Assembly: GCA_963997925.1 (NCBI GenBank)
Contig: CAXEOX010000147.1
Coordinates: 1 to 6,898, forward strand
Reading direction: 5' to 3'
DNA length: 6,898 nucleotides
DNA from: UBA11650 sp963997925
Lineage (GTDB): Bacteria; Chloroflexota; Dehalococcoidia; Lucifugimonadales; UBA3495
Shown here: piece after piece, positions 1 to 5,467 of the stretch
Position numbering within the stretch: the first letter of the stretch is position 1
How the letters are laid out: each line of letters begins with the position of its first letter
The notes under the pieces: model-generated
What the model was told of the DNA's origin: nothing
The model's database searches: none
Seen by the model: only the letters and a program-made list of their open reading frames with translations
Translations under genes and position numbers: made by a program

Positions 1-145
1 CCTTCTCAATATTGGAGCCTGAAATCCAAGGGTCTACGGCTTGTATAACGTCCTTAAGCCAAACACGAAGTGTGTCTGCCACTGCTTTGCTTCGATCTCC
101 GGACCAGCTAATAAACACTTTCAGATGTAAAGCCCCCGCAGCCAT
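1..145 (-). CDS. TIR-domain protein, N-terminal fragment (runs off left edge)
   Basis: Reading the minus strand from the ATG at 145 gives 48 open codons up to the window edge, so only the N-terminus is present. Residues 9-18 read KVFISWSGDR, followed by SKAVADTLRVWL (19-30) and the stretch VDPWISGSNIEK (37-48). From family knowledge this matches the first beta strand, BB-loop side and following helix of a common bacterial TIR-domain group, usually written KVFISWSG.RS..VA..LR.WL...IQAV.PW.S..DI.KG. Bacterial TIR domains are often NAD-consuming or cyclic-nucleotide-making enzymes, many of them in anti-phage defence. The catalytic Glu expected in this fold lies beyond the edge and cannot be checked. 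An in-frame GTG four codons upstream is an alternative start; neither start has a strong ribosome binding site. The divergent neighbour at 242 is a small membrane protein. The TIR assignment is fairly secure; a defence role is inference. Confidence 0.75.
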   Translation of the reverse strand, partial: MAAGALHLKVFISWSGDRSKAVADTLRVWLKDVIQAVDPWISGSNIEK

Positions 146-227
146 GAATCGATCCACGTCGGGGCCAGATAGATGAGTTCACCAGTCAGTGTATCATCCT
201 AAAAAGTGCAAAAAGCCAAGGAAACTC

Positions 228-234
228 GAGGAGG
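228..234 (+). promoter_or_regulatory. strong ribosome binding site fixing a TTG start
   Basis: GAGGAGG with a 7-base spacer to TTG at 242-244. It is nearly the full anti-Shine-Dalgarno complement, the best in the window, and is what makes the rare TTG start credible. Confidence 0.75.
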
Positions 235-241
235 CTGAACG

Positions 242-610
242 TTGAAACCTCATATTTTGGAAGCTCTAAAGGCGAGGGCTGAACTCTTAAGGCATGTCAC
301 CGGGCTTGCGACTCTAGGGATTCTGGTGTGCGTCGCCATATTTAGTCCAAGCGGAATTTCGTTGCCAGATGAACTCCTCCTGAAGATCATGCTTAGCCTG
401 GCGCTGGGTTTCTTCGTGCTGACCGCCGTTCGGGGAGTAGGGGACCAAAATCGCTTCGTTATGCTGATGCGCGAAGATGACGCCGCCAAAATCGACAGCT
501 ATTTTCAACTACCCTGGATACAATCGTCGCTGACCTTGAAATTCTTTACTGTCGGATTGGCTCTGGTTGTCACAGTTGTTATATTGCAAATGGCCAATCT
601 GCTCGTTTGA
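242..610 (+). CDS. small three-helix membrane protein, unknown function
   Basis: This 122-residue protein starts at TTG. The start is fixed by a near-perfect ribosome binding site, GAGGAGG at 228-234, seven bases upstream. No ATG fits as well. Three hydrophobic segments are visible: about residues 18-37 (VTGLATLGILVCVAIF and on), 45-64 (LLLKIMLSLALGFFVLTAV) and 98-120 (LKFFTVGLALVVTVVILQMA). Between the second and third is a charged loop, roughly 65-92, containing GVGDQNRF and MREDDAAK. It has no signal-peptide cleavage site or enzymatic motif that I recognise, and I cannot name a family. It sits divergently 96 bp from the TIR-domain gene and ends 103 bp before tRNA-Gly. A TATCAT at 192-197 could be a -10 box, but no -35 box is evident. 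Its lower G+C and its position next to a TIR gene suggest accessory DNA; a membrane effector or immunity role is speculation. Confidence 0.8.
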   Translation: MKPHILEALKARAELLRHVTGLATLGILVCVAIFSPSGISLPDELLLKIMLSLALGFFVLTAVRGVGDQNRFVMLMREDDAAKIDSYFQLPWIQSSLTLKFFTVGLALVVTVVILQMANLLV

Positions 611-694
611 CTAATTGATAGCCATGAAAGAGGTAAGAACTCTTATTCTGAGGGCAGAGTAAGCAAAAACGTGGCCCCAAAGCCCTCCACCCGC

Positions 695-700
695 TATAAT
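695..700 (+). promoter_or_regulatory. -10 box of tRNA-Gly promoter
   Basis: A consensus TATAAT lies 13 bases before the first base of tRNA-Gly, which fits a short leader. A weak -35 candidate, TGGCCC, lies at 672-677 with a 17-base spacer. Only the -10 box is convincing. Confidence 0.55.
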
Positions 701-713
701 GTAATCCCACTAA

Positions 714-787
714 GCGGGCGTAGCTCAGTGGCAGAGCTCTAGCCTTCCAAGCTAGCCATGTGGGTTCGATTCCCATCGCCCGCTCCA
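714..787 (+). tRNA. tRNA-Gly (anticodon TCC), CCA encoded
   Basis: All cloverleaf arms can be drawn. The acceptor stem pairs GCGGGCG (714-720) with CGCCCGC (777-783), the D-stem pairs GCTC with GAGC around a loop containing GG, and the anticodon stem pairs CTAGC with GCTAG around the loop CTTCCAA. This gives anticodon TCC, reading GGA and probably other GGN codons. The variable loop is 4 bases. The T-arm is GTGGG, TTCGATT, CCCAT with one G-U pair. The discriminator base is T784 and the 3' CCA is encoded at 785-787. It stands alone, with no adjacent tRNA. The converging hypothetical gene ends 28 bases downstream, and I see no clear terminator in that gap. Confidence 0.97.
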
Positions 788-815
788 CTTCAAGAACGGA
801 CCGTACTTCCTGGGC

Positions 816-1283
816 TTAGTCTTCCTTGGAGACGCTTGCCAGTTGGCTGGCGGCTTCCCGGACTGCTTCACCGTCCAGCACCGCGATTAGTTCGCCAATC
901 TCGTTGGTTTGGAAAGAGGATTCCTGGCGGAAGTTTGTCACGAGTTGGGCGAGTTGGGCTTGCTGGTCTTCGGATAGGGGTGTGGTGGCGTCGGGAGGGA
1001 GGTTCAGGTGGACGCGGATCTCCGCAGTGAGCAGTTCGGTCTCCACGGCGACTCGTTGTATCTGGGAGATGTTCTGCAGGTGGTTGCCCAGGTAGCAACC
1101 GCCGAAGGACATGAACTGGCACTGGCGGGACTCGAACTCGCCCTCGCTGGTGTGGCGGGGTTCCAGGTCGTGTTCGGTCAGGTAGTCGCGGACGTCCTGA
1201 TCTTCCGAGTCGGGGTTGTTCAGGTCGAAGGTCATAATGACCCGGAACATGAAGAAGTCGGCGGGTTCTACTTTTATGAACAC
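816..1283 (-). CDS. hypothetical acidic protein, 155 aa
   Basis: I do not recognise this family. The chosen start is GTG at 1283, supported by AGGCGG (plus-strand 1291-1296) seven bases upstream. Met12 is an alternative start but has no ribosome binding site. The N-terminal part (residues 3-20, IKVEPADFFMFRVIMTFD) looks like alternating beta strands. An acidic stretch (24-50) follows, then a segment with two cysteines (C55, C63) and many Gln. The C-terminal half is Gln/Glu/Leu-rich and probably helical (about 76-150). There is no signal peptide or membrane segment, so it is likely cytosolic. The reading frame stays open upstream of the GTG to 1352 with coding-like residues (LNNHPLKPDPKTGG) but no start codon, ending inside a 23-bp repeat. 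A TATAAA at 1384-1389 on the minus strand could be its -10 box. Function is unknown; that the frame is real rests on composition and the ribosome binding site. Confidence 0.65.
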   Translation of the reverse strand: MFIKVEPADFFMFRVIMTFDLNNPDSEDQDVRDYLTEHDLEPRHTSEGEFESRQCQFMSFGGCYLGNHLQNISQIQRVAVETELLTAEIRVHLNLPPDATTPLSEDQQAQLAQLVTNFRQESSFQTNEIGELIAVLDGEAVREAASQLASVSKED

Positions 1284-1342
1284 CTGGGCACCGCCTGTTT
1301 TGGGATCGGGTTTTAGCGGGTGGTTGTTGAGTTCGTGGGTCC

Positions 1343-1365
1343 TTCGACGGGCTCAGGACGAACGG
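1343..1365 (+). repeat. 23-bp intergenic repeat, copy 1
   Basis: This copy begins TTCGACGGGCTC and ends ACGAACGG. It differs at three positions from the copy at 5513-5535. It lies in the leader of the hypothetical minus-strand gene and is inverted relative to copy 2 at 1570-1592. Confidence 0.75.
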
Positions 1366-1406
1366 AGCCTTTGGTGTGACCTTTTTATAGATCTAGGCTG
1401 GAAAAC

Positions 1407-1436
1407 TTGACGGGCTTATTCCGGATATGCTGTAAT
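1407..1436 (+). promoter_or_regulatory. sigma-70-type promoter in spacer
   Basis: The -35 box TTGACG (1407-1412) and the -10 box TGTAAT (1431-1436) each match the consensus at five of six bases, with an 18-base spacer. A TGC directly before the -10 box (1428-1430) is the extended -10 motif. Transcription would start near 1443. There is no plus-strand protein gene downstream, only hairpins and a terminator, which points to a small RNA. Confidence 0.5.
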
Positions 1437-1442
1437 CCTAGT

Positions 1443-1525
1443 AGTCTCAACGAATTGTTGAGGCGATTTTTTGCCCATCGTATTTGAGCACCTGGTCAAC
1501 CGCCTTTCAGGGCGGTTATTTTTTT
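1443..1525 (+). ncRNA. candidate small RNA, about 80 nt
   Basis: The start is inferred from the promoter at 1407-1436 and the end from the T-run after the hairpin at 1498-1517. Three hairpins can be drawn. The first is GTCTCAAC (1444-1451) with GTTGAGGC (1457-1464) around GAATT, one G-U pair, followed by six Ts at 1467-1472. The second is a weak CGAT/ATCG pair (1464-1467 with 1477-1480). The third is the terminator. There is no ATG and no ribosome binding site. AGGCG (1461-1465) can also pair with CGCCT (1501-1505), which would open both the first hairpin and the terminator, so an attenuator-like switch is conceivable. I recognise no known RNA family. Alternatively it is a pair of tandem terminators for an unseen transcript, or part of a repeat element. 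The existence of the transcript is inference. Confidence 0.35.
1498..1525 (+). terminator. rho-independent terminator
   Basis: A perfect 7-bp stem, AACCGCC (1498-1504) with GGCGGTT (1511-1517) around the loop TTTCAG, is followed by A and seven Ts (1519-1525). The T-run is only on the plus-strand side, so it does not serve the minus-strand oxidoreductase gene ending at 1599. Confidence 0.7.
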
Positions 1526-1569
1526 GTCCGTAACATCCGGGCACTTGGTCGTTATTCTTCTCCAGCCCT

Positions 1570-1592
1570 TCGTTCGCCCCGAGTTTGTCGAA
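1570..1592 (-). repeat. 23-bp intergenic repeat, copy 2
   Basis: The plus strand reads TCGTTCGCCCCGAG and ends TTGTCGAA. This is the reverse complement of the repeat form at 5513-5535, with three mismatches. It ends 6 bases before the stop codon of the minus-strand oxidoreductase gene and faces copy 1 across the candidate small RNA. Confidence 0.7.
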
Positions 1593-1598
1593 ACGGCT

Positions 1599-2648
1599 CT
1601 AGCGTCCTACGTCCTTCATGATTTGGTCGATGGTTGCTGGGCCGGGCTTGATGGAGCCGTCGTCGATGCCGTGCATGGCCTCTATGATAGCGTCGTTGTA
1701 AGGGGTGGGGACGCCCACTTCCCGGCCTTTGCGGCTGATGAGACCGTTCATGAAGTCGATCTCCGAGTGGCGGCCTTTATGGACGTCTTGGGCCATGGAT
1801 GCCAGCCAGTTGACGTTGCCGCCGCGGCTACCCAGGAAGTCGTCCAGTTCCTCGAAGACATCGCCCTTGTCGGCATCGGCCCACATCTGGGCCGACTTGG
1901 CGCTGACGTCCACCACGTTCAAGCCCTGGGCCAGCCCCACTTGGCAGCCTTCCTTGGCCAGGTGGATGCGGAACAGCCGGGTACGGGGGTCTTTAGCCAG
2001 GTCCTGGGATCCCATGGCGGACATGGCGGAGATGGCGTTGCCCATGGAATTCTGGCACAGCTTGGACCAGCGCTCGCCCCACAGATTGTCGCTGGCGTAA
2101 GCGGCGTCGATGCGGTCCAGCATGGCGGCAACCTTCTCCGACTTGGGAGTGATGGTGCCGTTGTGCTCGCCCACTCGGAAGACGGTGTGGCCATGGTCGC
2201 GGCCCGGCTCGCCGCCCCGGTTAACGTGGCCCGGCTCCCACAGAGCTACTTCGATATGGGAGGCCACGCAGCCCAAAGCCCGGTCGGGACCGACAATCTC
2301 GCCGATCAACGGGTCGTTCCAGCAGTTCTGGATGGAAACGAAGAAGCCTTCGGGTTTCACGTAGCGCTTGATGAAATGGGTGGCCCACTCGGTGTCGTAG
2401 GACTTGACGCTGATGATTGCGATGTCGAACAGATCGTAGATATTCTGGGCGTCGGTCAGGTGCATGGCGTTGACCGGCACCGTGAAATCGCCCTGGCTGC
2501 CGCTGGCCCGCAGGCCCTTGGACCGCATGGTTTCCACATGCTCGGGCCACATGTCGATGAAGGTTACGTCCTCGCCCTCTTTGACGAAGTAGGCTCCCAC
2601 GTAGCTACCCACCGCGCCAACTCCCATGATCGCAATCTTGTCACCCAT
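1599..2648 (-). CDS. ketopantoate reductase-family (ApbA/PanE) oxidoreductase
   Basis: This is probably a cytosolic NAD(P)H-dependent reductase of the 2-dehydropantoate 2-reductase family. Residue numbers assume the ATG at 2648, which has AGGAG seven bases upstream. The in-frame ATG at 2654 is only one base from that site and is less likely. The N-terminal Rossmann fold has GVGAVG at 9-14. The C-terminal helical domain has KLCQNSMGNA with the expected catalytic Lys at 196 and Asn at 200 and 204, and GRHSEID with the expected catalytic Glu at 296. At 349 residues it is longer than E. coli PanE (303), with extra sequence around residues 108-168 (NCWNDPLIGE to EHNGTITP). No pantothenate gene is nearby, so the substrate may be another 2-keto or 3-keto acid. 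A possible promoter lies at 2738-2766. The family is secure; the substrate is not. Confidence 0.9.
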   Translation of the reverse strand: MGDKIAIMGVGAVGSYVGAYFVKEGEDVTFIDMWPEHVETMRSKGLRASGSQGDFTVPVNAMHLTDAQNIYDLFDIAIISVKSYDTEWATHFIKRYVKPEGFFVSIQNCWNDPLIGEIVGPDRALGCVASHIEVALWEPGHVNRGGEPGRDHGHTVFRVGEHNGTITPKSEKVAAMLDRIDAAYASDNLWGERWSKLCQNSMGNAISAMSAMGSQDLAKDPRTRLFRIHLAKEGCQVGLAQGLNVVDVSAKSAQMWADADKGDVFEELDDFLGSRGGNVNWLASMAQDVHKGRHSEIDFMNGLISRKGREVGVPTPYNDAIIEAMHGIDDGSIKPGPATIDQIMKDVGR

Positions 2649-2714
2649 TTCCATACTCCTGCCCGGAGGCGGCTTCTACCAGCCTCGGGATTTTAGCTAT
2701 GATTCGGCGTGCCG

Positions 2715-2728
2715 AGCCCGAAAGGGCT
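2715..2728. repeat. small hairpin with GAAA loop
   Basis: AGCCC pairs with GGGCT around GAAA, a stable tetraloop when read on the plus strand. On the minus strand, where the flanking genes are read, the loop is TTTC. It would fall in the leader of the reductase gene. No T-run follows on either side. Confidence 0.4.
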
Positions 2729-2737
2729 GGCCGGTTA

Positions 2738-2766
2738 ATACTAGTTGAGGGGGAAAGAACTAGCAA
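2738..2766 (-). promoter_or_regulatory. possible promoter of reductase gene overlapping an inverted repeat
   Basis: On the minus strand, TTGCTA (2766-2761) and TAGTAT (2743-2738) are 17 bases apart, each matching four of six consensus bases. An inverted repeat, CTAGTT (2741-2746) and AACTAG (2758-2763) with an 11-base purine-rich centre, spans the spacer and touches both boxes. That arrangement would suit a repressor operator. Both calls are tentative. Confidence 0.3.
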
Positions 2767-2784
2767 GTATGGAGGATGGTCAGT

Positions 2785-2802
2785 GGTGGGCCGGTTCCCA
2801 CC
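2785..2802. repeat. inverted repeat GGTGGG/CCCACC
   Basis: A 6-bp perfect G+C-rich stem around the loop CCGGTT, 5 bases from the larger palindrome at 2808-2835. It is part of a cluster of hairpins in the spacer between the reductase gene and serA. Confidence 0.4.
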
Positions 2803-2807
2803 CCGGC

Positions 2808-2835
2808 GTAGGGGCACGGCTAGCCGTGCCCCTAC
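2808..2835. repeat. perfect 28-bp palindrome
   Basis: The left arm GTAGGGGCACGGCT (2808-2821) is exactly complementary to the right arm AGCCGTGCCCCTAC (2822-2835), with no spacer. It starts 33 bases downstream of the serA stop. No T-run follows on the minus strand, so it is not a standard intrinsic terminator. It resembles dispersed intergenic palindromes with GGGGCACGGC arms known from several bacterial lineages. A role in mRNA end protection is possible. Confidence 0.8.
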
Positions 2836-2868
2836 ACGGTGAACAAGCAGTAGGGGGAAGTGGGGCCG

Positions 2869-4446
2869 CTAAAGCGTAACCAGTCGGGCGTTGATGATTT
2901 GGGGCAGTCCTTTAATCTCATCCAACACGGTTGGCGGCACCGGGTCGTCCAGGCCGATGACCATCATGGCCATCCCACGGGGATTAAGCCTGCCGACTTC
3001 CATGGAGCTGATGTTTATGTTGTGGCGTCCGGCCAGCATACCAACCGCCCCGATCAGCCCGGGCTGGTCCTGGTTGTCCACGAACAGCAGGTAGGGGGCC
3101 GACGGCGTGATGTCCATCCAGTAGTCGTTCACCTTCACCACATGGGCTTCGTCCCGCATCGACGTTCCGGCGACGGTGATGGGGCCCCCGGAGGTTTCCA
3201 GGGTGGCGGTAATCATGCTGGTATATTCAGCGGATATAGCGTTGTTCTGCTCAGTAAGGCTGAGGCCCCGCTGCTGGGCCAGGAACGGGGCGTTAATCAG
3301 GTTCACATGGTCCGTGGTCACCGGCCCCAGTAGACCGGCCAGCACCGCCGATTTGAGCATCGCCGTATTGTGCTGGGCAATCTCTCCCTCGTACCGAATG
3401 GTTACGCCGACGAACTGTCCCTCGGCCAAGTTGGTTAGCAATTTTCCGACAATCAGGCCCACCGGGATATAGGGAGCCAGCACGGCGTGCACTTCCGGAG
3501 GTAAGAAAGGCGCGTTGACCGTATTGCGGGCCGGTCCACCCTCTAGCACCGCCAGCACTTGCTCGGCTGCTTCTATGGCAACCTCCCGCTGAGCCTCTTC
3601 GGTGGACGCACCCAGGTGGGGGGTCGCGACGACTTTGGGATGGCTCAACAAGGGATTGTCTCCCGGCGGCTCCTTAGCGAACACATCCAAGGCCACCCCG
3701 GCCAGCCGATCGCCATCCAATGCTTCCAGAAGCGCCGCATCGTCGATCAGTTCGCCCCTGGCCACGTTTATGAGGCGCGCCCCAGGTTTGATGATTGCCA
3801 GTTGGGGAGCGCCAATCATCTGGTGGGTGCCATCGGTGAGAGGGGTATGCAGGGTTACAAAGTCGGATTGGGCCAGCATCTCTTCCAAAGTAAACAGTTC
3901 TACGCCCAATCTGGCGGCGTGATCTGGGGAGATGAAAGGGTCGTAGCCAATCAGCCGCATGCCGAAGCTCTGGGCCCGTCGGGCGACTTCGGTACCTACC
4001 CTCCCCAGTCCGGTGATACCCAGTGTCTTGTTGCGAACCTCGATGCCCATGAAAGCGCTACGCCGCCACTCGCCGCCCTTGACGGAGCGATGGGCCTCGG
4101 GGATGTTCCGGGCAAGAGCCAGCATCAAGGCGACGGTGTGCTCGGCGGCGGCGACCGTGTTGCCCGTCGGGGCGTTGACGACGGGGATACCGGCGCTGGT
4201 GGCCGCCTCAAGGTCGATGTTGTCCACGCCGATCCCGGCCCGGGCGATGACCTGCAGCTTCTTGCCCGCGCCGATGACCTCCGCCGTAACCTTGGTCTCG
4301 CTGCGCACGACCAATGCGTCGTAATTCCCCAGAATCTCCATCAGTTCCGGTGCGGTTAAGCCGTATTTGGAGTCCACGTCGGCGCGTGTTCCCAGCAGGT
4401 CCACGCCTTCTGACGCGATGGGGTCGGCGACTAAAATTTTGGGCAT
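2869..4446 (-). CDS. serA: D-3-phosphoglycerate dehydrogenase, long ACT-domain form
   Basis: It oxidises 3-phosphoglycerate to 3-phosphohydroxypyruvate with NAD, the first committed step of serine synthesis, in the cytosol. The start is the ATG at 4446 (MPKILVADPI), with AGGA nine bases upstream. An in-frame extension to 4584 is open but lacks family similarity. The 525 residues match the usual long (type 1) form. The substrate-binding domain has VIARAGIGVDNID (67-79) and NAPTGNTVAAAEHT (91-104). The NAD-binding motif is GLGRVG (146-151). The catalytic residues expected for the family are all present: R230 in NVARGELID, E259 in DVFAKEP, H277 in TPHLGAST. The intervening allosteric domain is about 315-440 and the C-terminal ACT domain about 452-525, beginning YLLFVDNQDQPGLIG. 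The ACT domain suggests feedback control by serine. No serB or serC is in view, and the gene appears to be transcribed alone. Confidence 0.97.
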   Translation of the reverse strand: MPKILVADPIASEGVDLLGTRADVDSKYGLTAPELMEILGNYDALVVRSETKVTAEVIGAGKKLQVIARAGIGVDNIDLEAATSAGIPVVNAPTGNTVAAAEHTVALMLALARNIPEAHRSVKGGEWRRSAFMGIEVRNKTLGITGLGRVGTEVARRAQSFGMRLIGYDPFISPDHAARLGVELFTLEEMLAQSDFVTLHTPLTDGTHQMIGAPQLAIIKPGARLINVARGELIDDAALLEALDGDRLAGVALDVFAKEPPGDNPLLSHPKVVATPHLGASTEEAQREVAIEAAEQVLAVLEGGPARNTVNAPFLPPEVHAVLAPYIPVGLIVGKLLTNLAEGQFVGVTIRYEGEIAQHNTAMLKSAVLAGLLGPVTTDHVNLINAPFLAQQRGLSLTEQNNAISAEYTSMITATLETSGGPITVAGTSMRDEAHVVKVNDYWMDITPSAPYLLFVDNQDQPGLIGAVGMLAGRHNINISSMEVGRLNPRGMAMMVIGLDDPVPPTVLDEIKGLPQIINARLVTL

Positions 4447-4519
4447 ATTTTGTTGTCCTGTTGTTGAATTAATTAGAGGGTCGTAAATGTTTGACGGTAT
4501 TTTCGGGTGATGGGTTGCA

Positions 4520-4528
4520 AATATAGCA
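4520..4528 (-). promoter_or_regulatory. possible extended -10 promoter of serA
   Basis: The minus strand reads TGC then TATATT (4525-4520), an extended -10 element about 75 bases before the serA start codon. The position for a -35 box (CGGCCC) does not match consensus, so the call depends on the extended -10 motif alone. Confidence 0.35.
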
Positions 4529-4564
4529 TAGAAATCAAGAATGGGCCGTCCTGTCCCGAGTTCC

Positions 4565-4593
4565 TTGACCCTCTTTGCCCTCACGGTTAGGAT
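4565..4593 (+). promoter_or_regulatory. promoter of alpha/beta hydrolase gene
   Basis: TTGACC (4565-4570, five of six consensus bases) and TAGGAT (4588-4593, four of six) are separated by exactly 17 bases. Transcription would start near 4600, leaving a leader of about 60 bases before the ATG at 4661. It diverges from the serA promoter. Confidence 0.5.
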
Positions 4594-4660
4594 GGAGTCC
4601 GGCTGCGCCAGGGACTAGGGGTCTTTCGGCGCCATCAATAACGATTTGAGAGGGTAAATC

Positions 4661-5446
4661 ATGGCGGGAGCATTTACCGAAGAGTTTGTGGACGTGGGCG
4701 GCACTAAGGTCCACATGATGTCGGGAGGCTCGGGAGAGCCGTTGGTGATATTGCACGGGGCCGGAGGGAATGCCGGGTGGCTTCGCTACGCCCAGGCACT
4801 TGCCGACAAGTACACCGTTTACATCCCTTCCCATCCGGGATACGGACAATCGGAGCGGCCGGAGTGGCTGGAGAAGATGGCCGACATGGCCTCCTTCTAC
4901 ACCTGGTTCCTGGAGCAGAAAGGACTGGAAGGGGCGAGGGCCATCGGCTTCTCCATGGGTGGCTGGCTGGCGTCGGAGATAGCCGTAACTTGCCGCCACG
5001 CCTTCAGCAAGCTGATGCTGGTCGATGCGGTGGGAGTTAAGCCCCAACAGGGCGAGATCGCCGACATATTCATCATCAGCCCGGCTGAAGTAACCGGGTT
5101 GCTGTTCCACGACCCGTCGCAGGCTCCCGAGTATGACCAACTCTTCGGACAGGAGCTCACTCCGGAGCAGGTGTCCATCGCCGAGGGTAACCGGGAAATG
5201 ACGGTCCGCTTGTGCTGGAAGCCCTACATGTACGACCTCCGCCTGCCCCAGTTGCTGGGGCGGGTCAACATCCCCACTCGCATCGTCTGGGGCAGGGAAG
5301 ACAAGATTGTCCCGGTGGAGTGCGCCCAGATCTACCATCAGTCGATCCCAGGGTCGGACTTGGTTCTCATCGACAACTGCGGTCACGCCCCCCAGATGGA
5401 AAAACCTGATGAATTCGTGAAGACAGCGCTGGAATTTATGGCATAG
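4661..5446 (+). CDS. alpha/beta hydrolase
   Basis: A complete 261-residue alpha/beta-hydrolase-fold enzyme, probably cytosolic. The start ATG has GAGAGGG at 4648-4654, six bases upstream. The oxyanion-side motif is HGAGG (32-36). The nucleophile elbow is GFSMGG with Ser98, the acid is Asp214 in WGREDKIVP, and the base is His242 in NCGHAPQMEKP, so the catalytic triad is complete and correctly spaced. The overall pattern, including SHPGYGQSERP at 57-67, resembles the MhpC/BphD-type group that cleaves C-C bonds in ring-fission products or hydrolyses esters. The true substrate cannot be read from sequence. It has its own promoter at 4565-4593 and lies 138 bp upstream of a luciferase-like monooxygenase in the same direction. 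A shared catabolic role, with the monooxygenase acting first and the hydrolase second, is inference. Confidence 0.93.
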   Translation: MAGAFTEEFVDVGGTKVHMMSGGSGEPLVILHGAGGNAGWLRYAQALADKYTVYIPSHPGYGQSERPEWLEKMADMASFYTWFLEQKGLEGARAIGFSMGGWLASEIAVTCRHAFSKLMLVDAVGVKPQQGEIADIFIISPAEVTGLLFHDPSQAPEYDQLFGQELTPEQVSIAEGNREMTVRLCWKPYMYDLRLPQLLGRVNIPTRIVWGREDKIVPVECAQIYHQSIPGSDLVLIDNCGHAPQMEKPDEFVKTALEFMA

Positions 5447-5467
5447 GAGCCATCAGCGGTCCCACGT

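Noticed and set aside
714..787. tRNA-Gly as integration site of a genomic island
   Set aside because: The accessory-looking DNA lies on the 5' side of the tRNA, no integrase is seen, and no second copy of the tRNA 3' end is present in the window.
579..788. 69-codon open frame on the minus strand across the tRNA
   Set aside because: It is the antisense of tRNA-Gly. The string GIEPTWLAWKARALPL is a classic spurious protein produced by translating a tRNA backwards.
816..1283. Overlapping plus-strand frames at 826-1095 and 1008-1316
   Set aside because: They lack good ribosome binding sites and show Trp/Arg/Ser- or Val/Gly-rich shadow composition opposite the better-supported minus-strand gene.
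1524..2696. 390-codon open frame on the plus strand
   Set aside because: It lies opposite the well-supported PanE-family gene, begins at a TTG inside the terminator T-run without a ribosome binding site, and has the Val/Ala/Asp/His/Gly-rich composition typical of an antisense shadow.
3559..4359. 266-codon open frame on the plus strand
   Set aside because: It is opposite serA, whose motifs and catalytic residues are complete, and it has no recognisable motif of its own.
4447..4584. Longer N-terminus for serA (46 extra codons)
   Set aside because: The extra residues do not resemble the family, the region holds the divergent promoters, and MPKILVADPI at 4446 is the normal N-terminus with a ribosome binding site.
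4535..5386. 283-codon open frame on the minus strand
   Set aside because: It is opposite the alpha/beta hydrolase with its intact catalytic triad, has a His/Gly/Arg-rich shadow composition, and runs across the promoter region.
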